Below, in pieces: positions 1-7,623 of a stretch of 14,311 bases of DNA (the stretch's first letter is position 1; each line of letters starts with the position of its first letter). The DNA comes from Pleurotus djamor (Eukaryota; Basidiomycota; Agaricomycetes; Agaricales; Pleurotaceae): assembly GCA_029747585.1 (NCBI GenBank), contig JAPEVF010001075.1, positions 1 through 14,311 on the forward strand, given 5' to 3'. The position numbers and the translations under genes were made by a program. The notes below the pieces were generated by a model. That model was not told where the DNA came from. It did not search any database and saw nothing but the letters and a program-made list of their open reading frames with translations.

Positions 1-1914
1 AAGTGATAAACTGCCAGAATAGACGGACTCCCGACACCTGATTCGCGGGTACTGGGGCAGCAGGTGTTGGGGTTGTTGTTGGAGTATTGTTGGCTGGAGG
101 TTGAAGTGTCGGGGTAGGGGGCGCAGGTGCGGCATTTATCAGGGGAGGTGGAGTGATGGTAGTAGTCGCCACATTATCTTCAGGCAATTGTACTTGATAG
201 ACCAGAACAGCGAATTGCTTGATTCCAGAGAATCAGAGACAAGCGACACTTCGAATAACGAATAGACTTACGCCCTCGTGGACGAAGATTATACACGCCA
301 AAAAGGCAGGGGCAACCAAGGACATCGACGCTCGGCCTTCGAAGAGGATGGAAAAAGTTATATGACAAGCGAAAGACAGCGAGTCGAGTGTCGTTTGGAT
401 GAGTAGTGTCCACCGGGAGACTTTGGAAATACCGGATGGAGTGCGACTGACTTCCATCTGCTTCATCAAGAGGATCAACATGACGAGATAGGCGATTGCA
501 GCAGTACCAGCATCTAACGAGGTGAGTCAGTTTTGCAGACGGCTGTTATGATTGGGACCATACGAACATGCTGTGACTTTACGGAAGTGATAGCGGAAGC
601 TAGGACGGTACATCAGAGGAGGATCTTGTCATATCCAAGAGAATTACAAACCGGAGGCCTTCAGCACCAGCAGTATGGTACATGATACCACAATCCTTGC
701 TTAGGAACATGACGTCGAGTGCTATCTTGGGAGGAGTTACCGTCCATGCACCAGTAGGATTCTGAATTTCCTCTTCTAGCTCATTCATGAGTTGCTGGGG
801 GACGGGGACCGGGGCTAACTGAGCTTGGAACGTGAACGAGCAGTTGGTCTTCGGCACATGGTCTGGAAACAATGAGTCGAACACACACGACAGGAGGGTA
901 GTCAACACACCTGGATCGGGAGCGTCGGGGTCAACCACAATATTGCCGTCATCTATCAATTGCTGAAGTTTCTTCGTCCGTGCTAACATTTCAGGCTCGA
1001 TGATATCCGCGGTGGCGTTCATGTACGGTTCCGGGACAAGAGAGGGAAGAAGGCGAATGTCAATCTGTCGTCTTCGCATATTTGTGAGCAAAGCCAAGTT
1101 AGGACACCGCAGACACGACGCACCCATTAGGTAAAGCGAACCCATAGAACGAGCCGTTGGGTATAAAATGGACCGCCTCGAATTCCATGTGTAACTGCTC
1201 TGCACTGTTTTCATCCGTAAACTCGACTCTGCCCTAGATCCACTGAGCTTCCAATTGGTACAAGGTAGTAAGTGAACAGACATACATGAACAAGCGCGAT
1301 ATCTGGGTTGAGGGGGACATTGGTTTCCGGGTGGATGGAAGGTTTCTCGCCGAGACTGAGCTTCACCTTGTCTGATGCCGTCCAATTCCAAGTTCCTGCC
1401 CTCTCTATTGCCTCAGTGGTGTTGAGATCGGTGACATACGCGACAGCCGATGATTTCCAGCGTACAACCTGGCTGGCCAAGCTGGGCATGGTAATATTAT
1501 AGGCAGTTCCGTCGCCGTGTAGGAATCCAGTGATATTGGGGTAGTAGGACGACAAAATGGTATTCTGGAACTCCCCTGGTTTCAGGAATGATTCAACCAA
1601 CGGCTGGACTGTAGAGTCGACGCTGGGCTTTGATTCATCAGTCCTCTAGTTGCATCCGAGTAGGGGGGGCGACTCACCATTGTAAAATTCGAATCAGTCC
1701 CATTTCTCCAAGCGGTAAAGTTAGAAAGCTGATATGATAGCGATGAAAGGGCATCCTGGTACTGATGTCTGGCCAGAAACTCGTCACCGCTATGATTCGT
1801 GAGCATGAAGAGGAGAAAGCTGATGAAGAGGAACGAGGGAACTGAGCTCCTCTGTCGCGGTCGGCCAGTCAAATTGTTCGTATCGTCATTTTGAGGCGTA
1901 TCGTCCGCTGGCAT
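1..1914 (-). CDS. dsc1: Dsc E3 ubiquitin ligase complex subunit Dsc1/Tul1 (partial, C-terminus off window)
   Basis: Exons, read 5' to 3' on the minus strand: 1914-1678, 1603-1286, 1233-1124, 1071-652, 599-568, 513-272 and 217-1. They join in phase and give 525 residues with no stop; introns are 52-74 nt. Seen: an N-terminal hydrophobic anchor (about residues 27-38), then a luminal domain with clustered N-glycosylation sequons (NFT, NGT, NIT). The segments GDEFLARHQYQDAL, VHFIPNGSFYGFA and GRQIDIRLLP are typical of fungal Tul1/Dsc1. Membrane helices follow near 377-390, 403-427 and 433-462. A Pro/Thr-rich linker spans about 465-511, and a new helix starts at VRLFWQF. In the family, this multi-spanning Golgi/ER/endosome ligase ubiquitinates membrane proteins and, in several fungi, triggers SREBP cleavage. 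The catalytic RING-H2 lies beyond position 1. An in-frame GTG at 1929 is not taken as the start; the ATG at 1914 is. The first acceptor (1604) was chosen because the nearer CAG breaks the frame. Confidence 0.9.
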
Positions 1915-2079
1915 ACCTGTACGATGCACGGAGTCGACACCAAGAAGGGATGGTCTGTGCGCAGCTCCGGCGACTGGGCAGACAGGAGAACATCAGTCAT
2001 GTGATAAAGAGTTCTCACGGGCAACGCGCTCAGGACGACGCGCGCGCGTCGTCGTCCACTTATAATAATATCTCATCGA
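1915..2079. promoter_or_regulatory. Divergent promoter between dsc1 and nnf1
   Basis: These 165 bp separate two start codons pointing away from each other, so they must hold both promoters. They contain a perfect 20-bp GC-rich palindrome (2034-2053) built on GACGACGCGC, preceded by another ACGCG core at 2024-2028. ACGCG is the core of MBF-type (MluI cell-cycle box) sites in ascomycete yeasts, which would suit a kinetochore gene; that link is inference. An AT-rich TATAATAATA block lies at about 2061-2070, very close to the nnf1 start. Confidence 0.6.
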
Positions 2080-2872
2080 ATGAGCGGTTCTCGACGTTGG
2101 ACACATTTTCACTCTGCACTGCAGCTGGCTTTGCAAAGGTCCGCTCACAAATGGACGTGCGTACCCGATTTGATCGTTGTCTAGTCCGATTCATTGATAT
2201 ATGCCTAGTTTTGAGGACTTTACAGAGTGCTTCCCTTTATACGTTGATGAGGAGAAGAACGGCTCCTCTGCTGTCTTCAACGCGATATCTGGACACATGG
2301 AGTCTCAAATACACGTCTGGACTTCTAGAAGCTCATCTGCGCGTCGTTTGTACTAACCTGCCTGAGCAGGCAGACCTCGACGAACTCTTTGCAAAGTATG
2401 GCGTTCAAGAGAACATAGATATCCTTCACGCGATTATAAGCGAGGCGAAAGATCGAAAACAGCGGGGTGAAATACGAAATGACGTGTGGAGGCAAGATCT
2501 TGAGCCACATAACGCTGTCAGTGCGCGTACCGTACCCAGCCTCGACTCTGCAGTAAAAAGATTAGAGGAACTCTTGGCCGAGGTATGTCTGCCCTTGCCT
2601 TCTCTTCCCGCTGACTTAACGTGTATGTGTTCTAGGAAGAACAGGCTTGTATAGAACTTCAAGCAGAGCTGCAGCAGAACGCCGAGTCGAAGCAGCAAGA
2701 GAACGAACAAGCCGACGCGTTGCTCGATAAGATGCATCGAGTAAGCCCTCGTCCATCCTCGCCGCTCGTTATTGACCCCATTTTTGAGATAAATTCGGCA
2801 TCTTCATCAATCCCCCTGGCAGATATCGAGAGTTGGGCTATTCAGAAGGCAGAGTCATTAAAGTCTACATGA
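2080..2872 (+). CDS. nnf1: Kinetochore protein Nnf1/PMF1-like (Mis12/MIND complex)
   Basis: Exons 2080-2138, 2209-2314, 2370-2582, 2636-2740 and probably 2831-2872 give about 174 residues. Intron 2 has a textbook TACTAAC branch point. The opening RRWTHFHSALQLALQ followed by SFEDFTECFP fits the Nnf1 signature (an aromatic/AL helix, then F..FxxCFP). After that come a short helical block, a segment ILHAIISEAKDRK that matches the family's conserved L..L..EAK.R element, and a C-terminal coiled coil rich in Glu, Gln and Leu (LEELLAE to ALLDKMHR). In the family, Nnf1 is part of the four-subunit MIND complex linking CENP-C/CENP-A chromatin to the outer kinetochore. The last exon is uncertain: the donor at 2741 is clear, but acceptor CAG at 2822 gives a short tail ending at 2861, while AG at 2830 gives SWAIQKAESLKST and the stop used here. 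The identity rests on remembered family pattern, so it is probable, not certain. Confidence 0.72.
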
Positions 2873-2951
2873 GCTTCCCACTGTATGTCTCGACTCTCTC
2901 CCCAATACTCTCAAAGCGAATGATGGCTACTCCGGGCGTCTGACGTTCAAT

Positions 2952-3024
2952 TCCTCGTTGGCTCAGTTGGTAGAGCGCCTCACTAGTAATGAGGAGGTCA
3001 GTCGTTCAAATCGGCTACGAGGAA
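2952..3024 (+). tRNA. tRNA-Thr (anticodon AGT), intronless copy
   Basis: A full cloverleaf can be drawn. The acceptor stem TCCTCGT/ACGAGGA has 7 pairs, the D stem is GCTC/GAGC, the anticodon stem is CCTCA/TGAGG with loop CTAGTAA, and the T stem is AGTCG/CGGCT (one G-T pair) with loop TTCAAAT. The discriminator is A. Anticodon AGT (2985-2987) reads threonine ACN codons after A-to-I editing. The internal A box (TGGCTCAGTTGG) and B box (GTTCAAATC) are intact. A five-T Pol III terminator follows 12 nt downstream. The first pair is T1-A72, an uncommon start for a cytosolic tRNA. Confidence 0.94.
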
Positions 3025-3035
3025 GTCGGTTTCTC

Positions 3036-3040
3036 TTTTT
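3036..3040 (+). terminator. Pol III terminator (T5) of the first tRNA-Thr
   Basis: A run of five T on the coding strand, just downstream of the tRNA 3' end, is the standard RNA polymerase III stop signal. Confidence 0.75.
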
Positions 3041-3203
3041 GCCTTCTTCTANCAGTTGGCATTCTTGAACTTTTCGGGCCTCCGGGACTGTCGTTGCCTC
3101 GATAAACGTTCCTTGCTTTCACTGCGAAGATTTACTTACCCAATACGCAAGGAGGGGCAGCCGTTCTATTATCCATGATGACAGGGATTTAGCAAAGTTT
3201 ATA

Positions 3204-3280
3204 TCCTCGTTGGCTCAGTTGGTAGAGCGCCTCACTAGTACGCTATGAGGAGGTCAGTCGTTCAAATCGGCTACGAGGAA
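3204..3280 (+). tRNA. tRNA-Thr (anticodon AGT), second copy with a 4-nt insertion or mini-intron
   Basis: All stems, loops, A and B boxes and the discriminator are identical to the copy 252 bp upstream. The one difference is in the anticodon loop, which is CTAGTACGCTA instead of CTAGTAA. Comparing the copies, the extra bases can only be CGCT at 3241-3244, between positions 37 and 38, exactly where eukaryotic nuclear tRNA introns lie. Removing them restores the first tRNA exactly. Within the enlarged loop, AG of the anticodon could pair with CT of the insert around a TACG tetraloop, resembling the anticodon-intron pairing that the splicing endonuclease expects. If it is not spliced, the 11-nt loop would make this a non-functional copy. 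Only a T4 run (3290-3293) follows as terminator. Confidence 0.85.
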
Positions 3281-3289
3281 GTCATTTCG

Positions 3290-3293
3290 TTTT
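3290..3293 (+). terminator. Weak Pol III terminator (T4) of the second tRNA-Thr
   Basis: The first T run after the second tRNA has only four T, shorter than the T5 of the first copy. Four T can suffice, but read-through toward the methyltransferase start at 3309 is possible. Confidence 0.45.
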
Positions 3294-3308
3294 CGTTGAC
3301 CAACCTCT

Positions 3309-4524
3309 ATGGCCACCCACCCCATCGGTCCTGTCCTAGCTTTGGAGAAGTTTGACCCCGTCACTGATCCAGAAGAAGAAGTGAGTCTCCTCCAAGTCTC
3401 CTCTACAGATTGATTGTGTCAACATCGAAAACTTGCTGATCTTTTTGGCGTTTTCTAGGTTTTCCTCCTATACACTAATCTCCAAAATGCTCGCTTGAAT
3501 CTCGGTCGTGTTGATGATGACTCCCACTTCCGTGGACTCGGGCATGTAGATTCGAAAACCGATACACTGGAAATTCGGATTGAACTCGAAGCACCCACGA
3601 AGGTCGTCCCTGTCGCCCTCAATCCGTCCCCATCCCCCTCCGCATTCGTTGACACGAAAAGTGGGCGGAGATCCCACAAACGGTCCCATAGTAACAAAAC
3701 TTCACATCCCTCGAACATAACGCTTGAAGCTATCTTATGGCAAGACAAAACTGCCCTACGAAGCCGTAAAGGCGACACTGGGAGTGTTTTGTGGAAAGCA
3801 AGGTAAAATTTCAAATCCCCCCTTTCTTTCGTCTCCAGCCTCGGACTGAACCAAATAGTATCGACTTCTCGCGGGCAGTCCTTCGACAACTGCTTTTCCC
3901 TCCCCAGCATGATGATGCCCCCCGTCCTTTGTTAGACGCAGATCGTCTGAGGAGTGCCCATGTTCTCGAATTAGGGTGAGTCGTTCTCACCCTTCAGTGT
4001 TGATGAAAACCATCCTCATTTCCCTGAACAGCGCGGGGACGGGTTTACTCTCTGTGCTATTCTCCCCCTACGTTGGAAAATACACCGCAACGGACATCGA
4101 GCCTATCATCCCCCTGATCCGCAAAAATATATCAACAAATATCGAAGCTCGTCGCACACCGTCTCATCCAGACGCACTATCCAACGTCCTTGCCCACACT
4201 CTCGATTGGGTCCAATTTCACTCTACCACCGCGAGCATCCGTCAGCAGTACCTATCCTCGATCTCACCAGAGCCAGTCGACCTACTTCTCATCGTGGATT
4301 GTATATACCATCCATCTTTGCTTTCGCCATTGCTCACCACGATCGATGCCGTAGCGGTGGCGGATAAAACAGCGGTATTGGTTGTGGTCGAACTTCGTGC
4401 AGAGGATGTGATAAGGGAATTCTTGACGCTTTGGGTGGCGATGGAGTCTTGGGAAATTAGGCATGTTGACGGGGTGCTGGACCATCCGTATGCTATCTGG
4501 TTAGGATGGAAACGTGGTCCATAG
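3309..4524 (+). CDS. METTL21/Rkm5-like protein-lysine N-methyltransferase
   Basis: Exons 3309-3380, 3459-3802, 3859-3975 and 4032-4524 give 341 residues. The acceptor at 3858 (branch ACTGAAC) was chosen because it keeps frame and yields SVLWKASIDFSRAVL, the pre-motif seen in this family. The SAM-binding motif I is ELGAGTGL at residues 176-183. TATDIEP (196-202) carries the acidic residue after strand 2. VDCIYHPSL (266-274) corresponds to the post-II DCIY-type motif of METTL21/Rkm5 enzymes. The C-terminus has the expected beta-strand VLVVVELR and the HPYAIWLGW end. The family transfers methyl groups from SAM to lysines of ribosomal proteins, elongation factors or chaperones in the cytosol. Yeast Rkm5, which modifies ribosomal protein L1, looks nearest by motif, but the substrate cannot be fixed from sequence. 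A Ser/His/Lys-rich insert at about residues 85-115 looks disordered. The start lies only 28 bp after the second tRNA gene. Confidence 0.85.
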
Positions 4525-5140
4525 GTGTCACAGAATCGTTTGTTGATGAAAGACGTTGGTTTAGCTCCCCGAACGACGATGCTCGACGAGTACTGCAAAA
4601 AACAAGACTAGACTTTTTATCCCCCTTTCTTCCCATCTCATTCATCCGCGTTCATTGTCTGTGTCGATCTGCTCGCTCACCTCGCTGTCTAGACCCAATA
4701 TAGGAGCTCTCAGCTTGTTCTATTTGGGTTCCACAACTCAACCGAATGGCCTGGACTCTCTAAAATATTCTCTGTTGGCGCGAAGATGAGCTCCGAGGTA
4801 CGATAGCTCACTGTTCGTTCCTTAGTCTTTGTCCTGGGCGACAACTTTGACACATAGGAACGATCGGTGTCGGATTTTTCGTGTTCAAGCCTCTATAGGA
4901 GATGACTCGATCTTGTTCCGAATCCACTTCAATGTCGGAAAAATTCCAAAGATTTTCTTGGCTGTGATTGGCTGTGATCGTCCATTATTGGTCGTGGTAT
5001 GCAATGAGCATGAACAATGCTTCGAGACATCGATCGATTGTCTCTGTCAACAAAGAGCCTTAGATTCTTGCCCATCCTTCGTCGAAGTCTCCGTCGGCTC
5101 ATGGTGGCCAATATCGACCGAGGAACCGTGCCCTCCTCGC
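4525..5140. other. Intergenic region upstream of the pheromone gene
   Basis: No convincing gene was found. The longest open frame (to 5146) begins at a TTG, has no family-like motifs and overlaps the pheromone promoter. Short HMG-box-like sites occur on either strand: ACAAAG on the minus strand at 4827-4832, AACAAT at 5013-5018 and ACAAAGAG at 5050-5057. These resemble the cores bound by HMG regulators that switch on pheromone genes in basidiomycetes, but such short sites also occur by chance. Confidence 0.45.
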
Positions 5141-5149
5141 ATATAAAAG
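5141..5149 (+). promoter_or_regulatory. TATA box of the pheromone precursor gene
   Basis: The sequence ATATAAAAG lies 96 bp before the pheromone ATG. No ATG occurs between it and the start codon, so the pheromone start would be the first AUG of the message. A strong TATA suits a highly inducible small-peptide gene. Confidence 0.75.
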
Positions 5150-5244
5150 GGCGAACATTGGGAGGGTTGGTTCTTCAGGTTACCAGTCACCCAATCACCT
5201 TTTGCACCTCTTTTCAGCGCAAACTCATCCTCATAATCATTAAC

Positions 5245-5349
5245 ATGGACGCTTTCACCACCACCAAATTCGAGGACGTTATCGTCGACAGTCCTGTTGA
5301 CATGGAAGGCAGTGGCAGTGGAGGAGGAGCCTACTGCGTGGTTGCTTAA
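5245..5349 (+). CDS. Lipopeptide mating-pheromone precursor (CaaX, ends CVVA)
   Basis: A single-exon frame of 34 residues: MDAFTTTKFEDVIVDS, then PVDMEGSGSGGGAYCVVA. Seen: the MDxFT start usual in basidiomycete pheromone precursors, an acidic pro-region, a Gly/Ser-rich end and a C-terminal CaaX box with Cys31. From family knowledge, the Cys is farnesylated, VVA is removed, the new terminus is carboxymethylated, and the N-terminal part is cut off. This leaves a peptide of roughly 10-14 residues that binds a STE3-type receptor on a compatible mate. The usual charged doublet (ER, EH) marking the N-terminal cut is not clear; DME at residues 19-21 is the nearest candidate. At 34 residues it is short for the family (often 40-80). 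No receptor or second pheromone gene is in the window, so it may belong to a mating-type B locus nearby or be a solitary non-mating-type pheromone gene. The TATA box, an ATG-free leader and the exact CaaX make a chance frame unlikely. Confidence 0.85.
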   Translation: MDAFTTTKFEDVIVDSPVDMEGSGSGGGAYCVVA

Positions 5350-5361
5350 GCGGTTCTTCCG

Positions 5362-5418
5362 GTAAGCACACTTCTTCAGGAAATTGTTCAATCCTCACCT
5401 ACAATTTTGATCATCAAG
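5362..5418 (+). other. Candidate 3'-UTR intron of the pheromone gene
   Basis: Twelve bases after the stop lies a strong donor GTAAGC. A branch-like TTTTGAT and an acceptor ATCAAG follow at a spacing of 57 nt, the size typical of this window's introns. Splicing here would not change the peptide. This is a prediction from signals only. Confidence 0.4.
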
Positions 5419-5753
5419 CTCAACCATCACTACTTCTCCACTCGTTTGGGTCGTGCCTGCATCGTGCATCTATTTCTGTGACGTGTTTNGGGGGGGAGGA
5501 AACTATGCTGTAAACTGTAAAGAACCAATGTAAATTCGAGGAAGATGATACCGATGTATTTGTTTTGATTATCTGTCAGTTTGAGGTTGTAGCTCGGGAG
5601 GTCACCTCGTCACTGGTAGGTACGTCACTTACTTCCTAGAAGCGTGCTGTCAATTGGGAGAAGCTAGTCGTCAGGTAAACCCTAACCCCAAAGCGCTCGG
5701 ATCTGGCCGAACGGCATCGCAAGTCGAAGCCGTCACCGTATTTTGGACTTCAA
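5419..5753. other. Intergenic region between the pheromone gene and pcp1
   Basis: No gene seen. It holds an unresolved base followed by a G run (5490-5497), an ACGTCA CRE-like half site at about 5622, and a telobox-like AAACCCTAACCCC at 5677-5689, about 65-75 bp before the pcp1 ATG. The second half presumably serves as the pcp1 promoter. Confidence 0.4.
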
Positions 5754-7444
5754 ATGCTCTGGCCCGCGACCATCAGACGATGTTCACTTCCCTTGTCGCG
5801 ACTCTCGTCACCGTCTCGGACGTTCCGCTCAACACCTTTCCGCTCCCTTCCCCGTTTCCTCCAAAATGAAACCCGACCGACGCCGCTCCGAGTTAACCCT
5901 TCCCCACCTGAAATACCTTCATTCCGCGAAACCGTCATCAAGGACTCGGAAATTCGCTCCTTCAGTGACTTCAATGTCAAGCCTCGATGTAGAAACCAGA
6001 TCATAGTGCGCAGTTATGCCTTATGACCACGTCATTTTGGCTCATTCGATGGAGTGTAGTTTTTCTTGGGTATATCATCGTTAGGATTCATACTGGCTGC
6101 AGCCAACACCGACGTCGAAACCGAATATTGGATAAAGCGCTTATCTACGGGCTGGACACTTGGACGTTTGACCAATGCAGACCTGGTCAAGGCGCAATAC
6201 CTTCAATTGGGCAAAGTAGGTGGATACCGATACTGTGAAAGGGACATTACTCAACCCGCTCATAGGACCTACAAGAAGGGTTAGAGCGCATGAAAGAGGT
6301 TTACCAGGCCATACCTCTGCTTCTCCAGGTCTACGTCAGCAAAATACATGTCACCGTCGCTCAGACTTACCTTGACAATAACGAGGGGAAGCGGATATGC
6401 TGGAAGATATGTCTTCTCAACGCCGCTATATACGCAGCGTGGAAGTTCAAACGTCTACAACCTGGTATGAACCTTCGGTTCATGCATCACCCCCTCTCCG
6501 GNCTATCCTACACGCTTCTGACAAGTATGTTCAGGTGAGTATCCCTACACTTGTTGGAAGTATTCCCGTCTGAGAATCCGTAATGCAGCCATCGGTCTCT
6601 ACCTCACCTTGTCTTTAATTGTCTCGCTCTCGAGAGTTTCGGTGAGCTGGATCCATCTTCTCGTCAAATTGACTGTTCATCTGAATTTTGTCCACGAAAG
6701 GTGCTGCCGCTGTCCATTATTTCAGCAAAGAACAAAACAAACGGCAACCAGACCAACTGGAAGCATCACCTAAGTGGCATTTCTTAGCTTTCTACACATC
6801 TGGTAAGTCACATTCTTGATGCCGATTTTGAAGTCTCACCGACATCCCTTCTTAGCTGGGTTGTTTGCTGGGCTCGTTTCGCACATTGTATCCACCAAGT
6901 TCCTCTACCCACGGATTGTCGCACAAGCTCTCGCACCGAAGGTTGGGATCCCACTAGCTACCTCGGCTTCAGCCTCAGCGGCGGCTACCGCAGGTATCCA
7001 TCACCCCCTTTGGTCCACACAGAAGCGTTCGCTAAGCTCATTTCTAGCATCAACGGTAGCTAAGGCTCCCGTGAGGGAAATCCTACCTTCCCTCGGTGCG
7101 TCAGGAGCTATCTACGCCTGCGTCACCGTGACTGCACTCGCTTTCCCCGAAACCGAAATCGCTTTGTTTATCCCACCAACATTTCCAATACCTATCCAAT
7201 GGGGTGTTGGAGGTATGTTGGCGATGGATATGCTTGGTGTTATCAGAGGATGGAGGTCCGTCTTGTCCCGAAATTCCTAGCGTCAAGTGCTCATTTCCCC
7301 GCCCACCTTTCCTTTTTCAGGTACCTTGACCATTGGGCACATCTCGGCGGCGCTGCTTTCGGTATATTGTACTACAACTACGGTCCTAAATTTTGGTCAG
7401 ATCTTAGAGAAAACGTAGACGAAATGGACACGGCTTCGACATAA
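5754..7444 (+). CDS. pcp1: Mitochondrial rhomboid protease Pcp1/PARL
   Basis: Exons 5754-6005, 6060-6215, 6266-6534, 6589-6641, 6701-6802, 6856-7255 and 7321-7444 join in phase to 451 residues. The N-terminus is rich in Arg and Ser and lacks acidic residues for about 35 positions, as expected of a mitochondrial presequence. The first membrane helix is near 83-99 (IIFFLGISSLGFILAAA). Catalytic features of a PARL-type rhomboid are complete: the HxxxN oxyanion element (His232, Asn236), the active-site serine in GASG (Ser360), and the partner histidine in HLGGAAFG (His418). The family cleaves substrates inside the inner mitochondrial membrane: in yeast the dynamin Mgm1 and cytochrome c peroxidase, with effects on fusion and mitophagy. 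The ambiguous base at 6502 is the third base of a glycine codon and does not matter. A less certain point is the region around VYVSKIHVTVAQTYL (about 156-170), read through here though its first bases could act as a donor. Confidence 0.93.
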
Positions 7445-7623
7445 TCCATAAACCCCTTCACCAACCCATATCTTATAATATCCTCACTCTATGTTGCGTT
7501 TGGTCCTAGACACTGTAGCAATAGACCCACAAGTCCCCTACTCCCCACAAGCCCTCTCCCCATCCCTCCAGTGTTCCGAACTCAGCAGCAAACCGACCAG
7601 ATCAGATCGTGGCTGTTTGGCTT

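Noticed and set aside
1622..1677. Shorter first intron of dsc1 ending at the CAG at 1623-1625
   Set aside because: It gives a stop within ten codons; the CAG ending at 1604 keeps the frame into the family-like sequence.
1915..1929. Longer Dsc1 N-terminus from an in-frame GTG at 1929
   Set aside because: GTG is not a normal nuclear start; the ATG at 1914 gives a complete membrane anchor.
1950..2654. A 234-residue continuous open frame on the plus strand
   Set aside because: It reads through real introns. Its beginning does not start at a family-like N-terminus, and its middle is the wrong frame; splicing gives a coherent Nnf1-like protein from the same DNA.
4829..5146. A 105-residue open frame upstream of the pheromone gene
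   Set aside because: It starts at TTG, has no recognisable motif and covers the TATA box of the pheromone gene.
5047..5391. Open frame antisense to the pheromone gene
   Set aside because: It is the mirror of the pheromone coding frame and promoter, with no family pattern; the sense strand has TATA, start and CaaX in proper order.
5490..5497. G run after an ambiguous base as a G-quadruplex or regulatory site
   Set aside because: Only one G run is present and the base before it is unresolved, so this is more likely a sequencing weak spot.
4525..5753. A second pheromone precursor or a STE3 receptor
   Set aside because: I looked by eye for further short frames ending in a CaaX box and for seven-helix coding exons near the pheromone gene and found none that hold up.
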